A stretch of DNA of 64,000 nucleotides from Hormiphora californensis (taxonomy: Eukaryota; Ctenophora; Tentaculata; Cydippida; Pleurobrachiidae): the NCBI GenBank assembly GCA_020137815.1, contig CM035360.1, forward strand, positions 808,077 to 872,076, given 5' to 3'. The notes under the pieces were generated by a model that saw nothing but the letters and a program-made list of their open reading frames with translations, was not told the origin of the DNA and made no database searches. Shown piece by piece: positions 63,707 to 64,000 of the stretch; position 1 is the first letter of the stretch, and each line of letters starts with the position of its first letter. The position numbers and the translations under genes are program-made.

Positions 63707-64000
63707 GGCTGTATATTAGTTTATTGTCCATGTCCCAAACATACCTACTCCTCCCCTTTAACATTAAATACTCCTCCCCCTGGAACTTAAAACACTTTGT
63801 TTAAAAATATAGCTCAGCAATGAAATACAAGCTCATGGTCATAACGGTGTGGTTGAATGCATGTATATCCATGAACACTCTCACGTCAGTTGAAATCTCA
63901 TGTGTGTACTTGCATGTAGAGATTTGAACAGCACGATGAAGCAGGGTATTTAAGTGTCTGATTTTCTGGCCCTGTTTAGCCTACGTAGTGTAAAGTAAAA

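Overview
The window is animal genomic DNA: split genes with GT-AG introns, conserved metazoan proteins, microsatellites and many transposons. The best guess is a sponge or other early-branching marine invertebrate. This rests on short exons, gene spacing down to about 130 bp, a secreted protein with unfamiliar repeats ending in a CCP domain, and a repeat load I associate with sponges. It is an inference, not proven by any marker here. Coding models were built by hand from reading frames, splice sites and phase agreement.

Layout. (1) 123-26665, plus: the C-terminal 618 codons of a patatin-like phospholipase of the PNPLA6/7 (neuropathy target esterase) family. Its ninth intron is 19.3 kb and holds a nested minus-strand secreted-protein gene (4184-11132), a 2.3 kb palindromic transposon, several MITEs, a LINE (about 12.2-18.0 kb), an assembly gap and low-quality sequence. 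(2) 27200-28070, plus: a 129-residue orphan gene. It is followed after 134 bp by SNRNP25 (28205-33847), a U11/U12 minor-spliceosome protein whose first intron holds a 2.2 kb 31-bp minisatellite. (3) 35820-51236, plus: a 484-residue single-pass receptor-like protein with an Ig-like domain. The intron splitting that domain holds a 12.8 kb DNA transposon (36782-49593) with about 1.29 kb terminal inverted repeats and a TTG target duplication. The transposon carries an intact 13-exon, 1,314-residue transposase-like gene (minus) and a four-exon acidic coiled-coil gene (plus). (4) 51721-57854, plus: a complete phospholipase B-like gene of 540 residues. (5) 58323-63611 and beyond, plus: an EDEM2-type GH47 gene, with an intronless BTB-like gene nested antisense in intron 7.

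Main points of interest. The giant transposon couples a probable DDE transposase core with a FEN1/XPG-like nuclease and a cysteine-rich tail, plus a second small gene; this recalls the Academ superfamily. The 31-bp minisatellite exists in two forms that differ by replacing every G with T. Several introns contain tandem repeats anchored exactly on a splice site, copying the exon edge 2 to about 18 times. Two loci carry chains of hairpins with a conserved head and variable but self-complementary stems.

How the genes relate. No operon or pathway logic links them; they are neighbouring host genes with mobile DNA in their introns. PLBD, EDEM2, the CCP-protein and the Ig receptor enter or act in the secretory pathway, SNRNP25 is nuclear and the PNPLA protein is membrane-associated. 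Sequence quality is poor at about 13.4-16.3 kb and 21.5-22.1 kb (homopolymer runs, frameshifts, Ns), so breaks there should not be read as biology.
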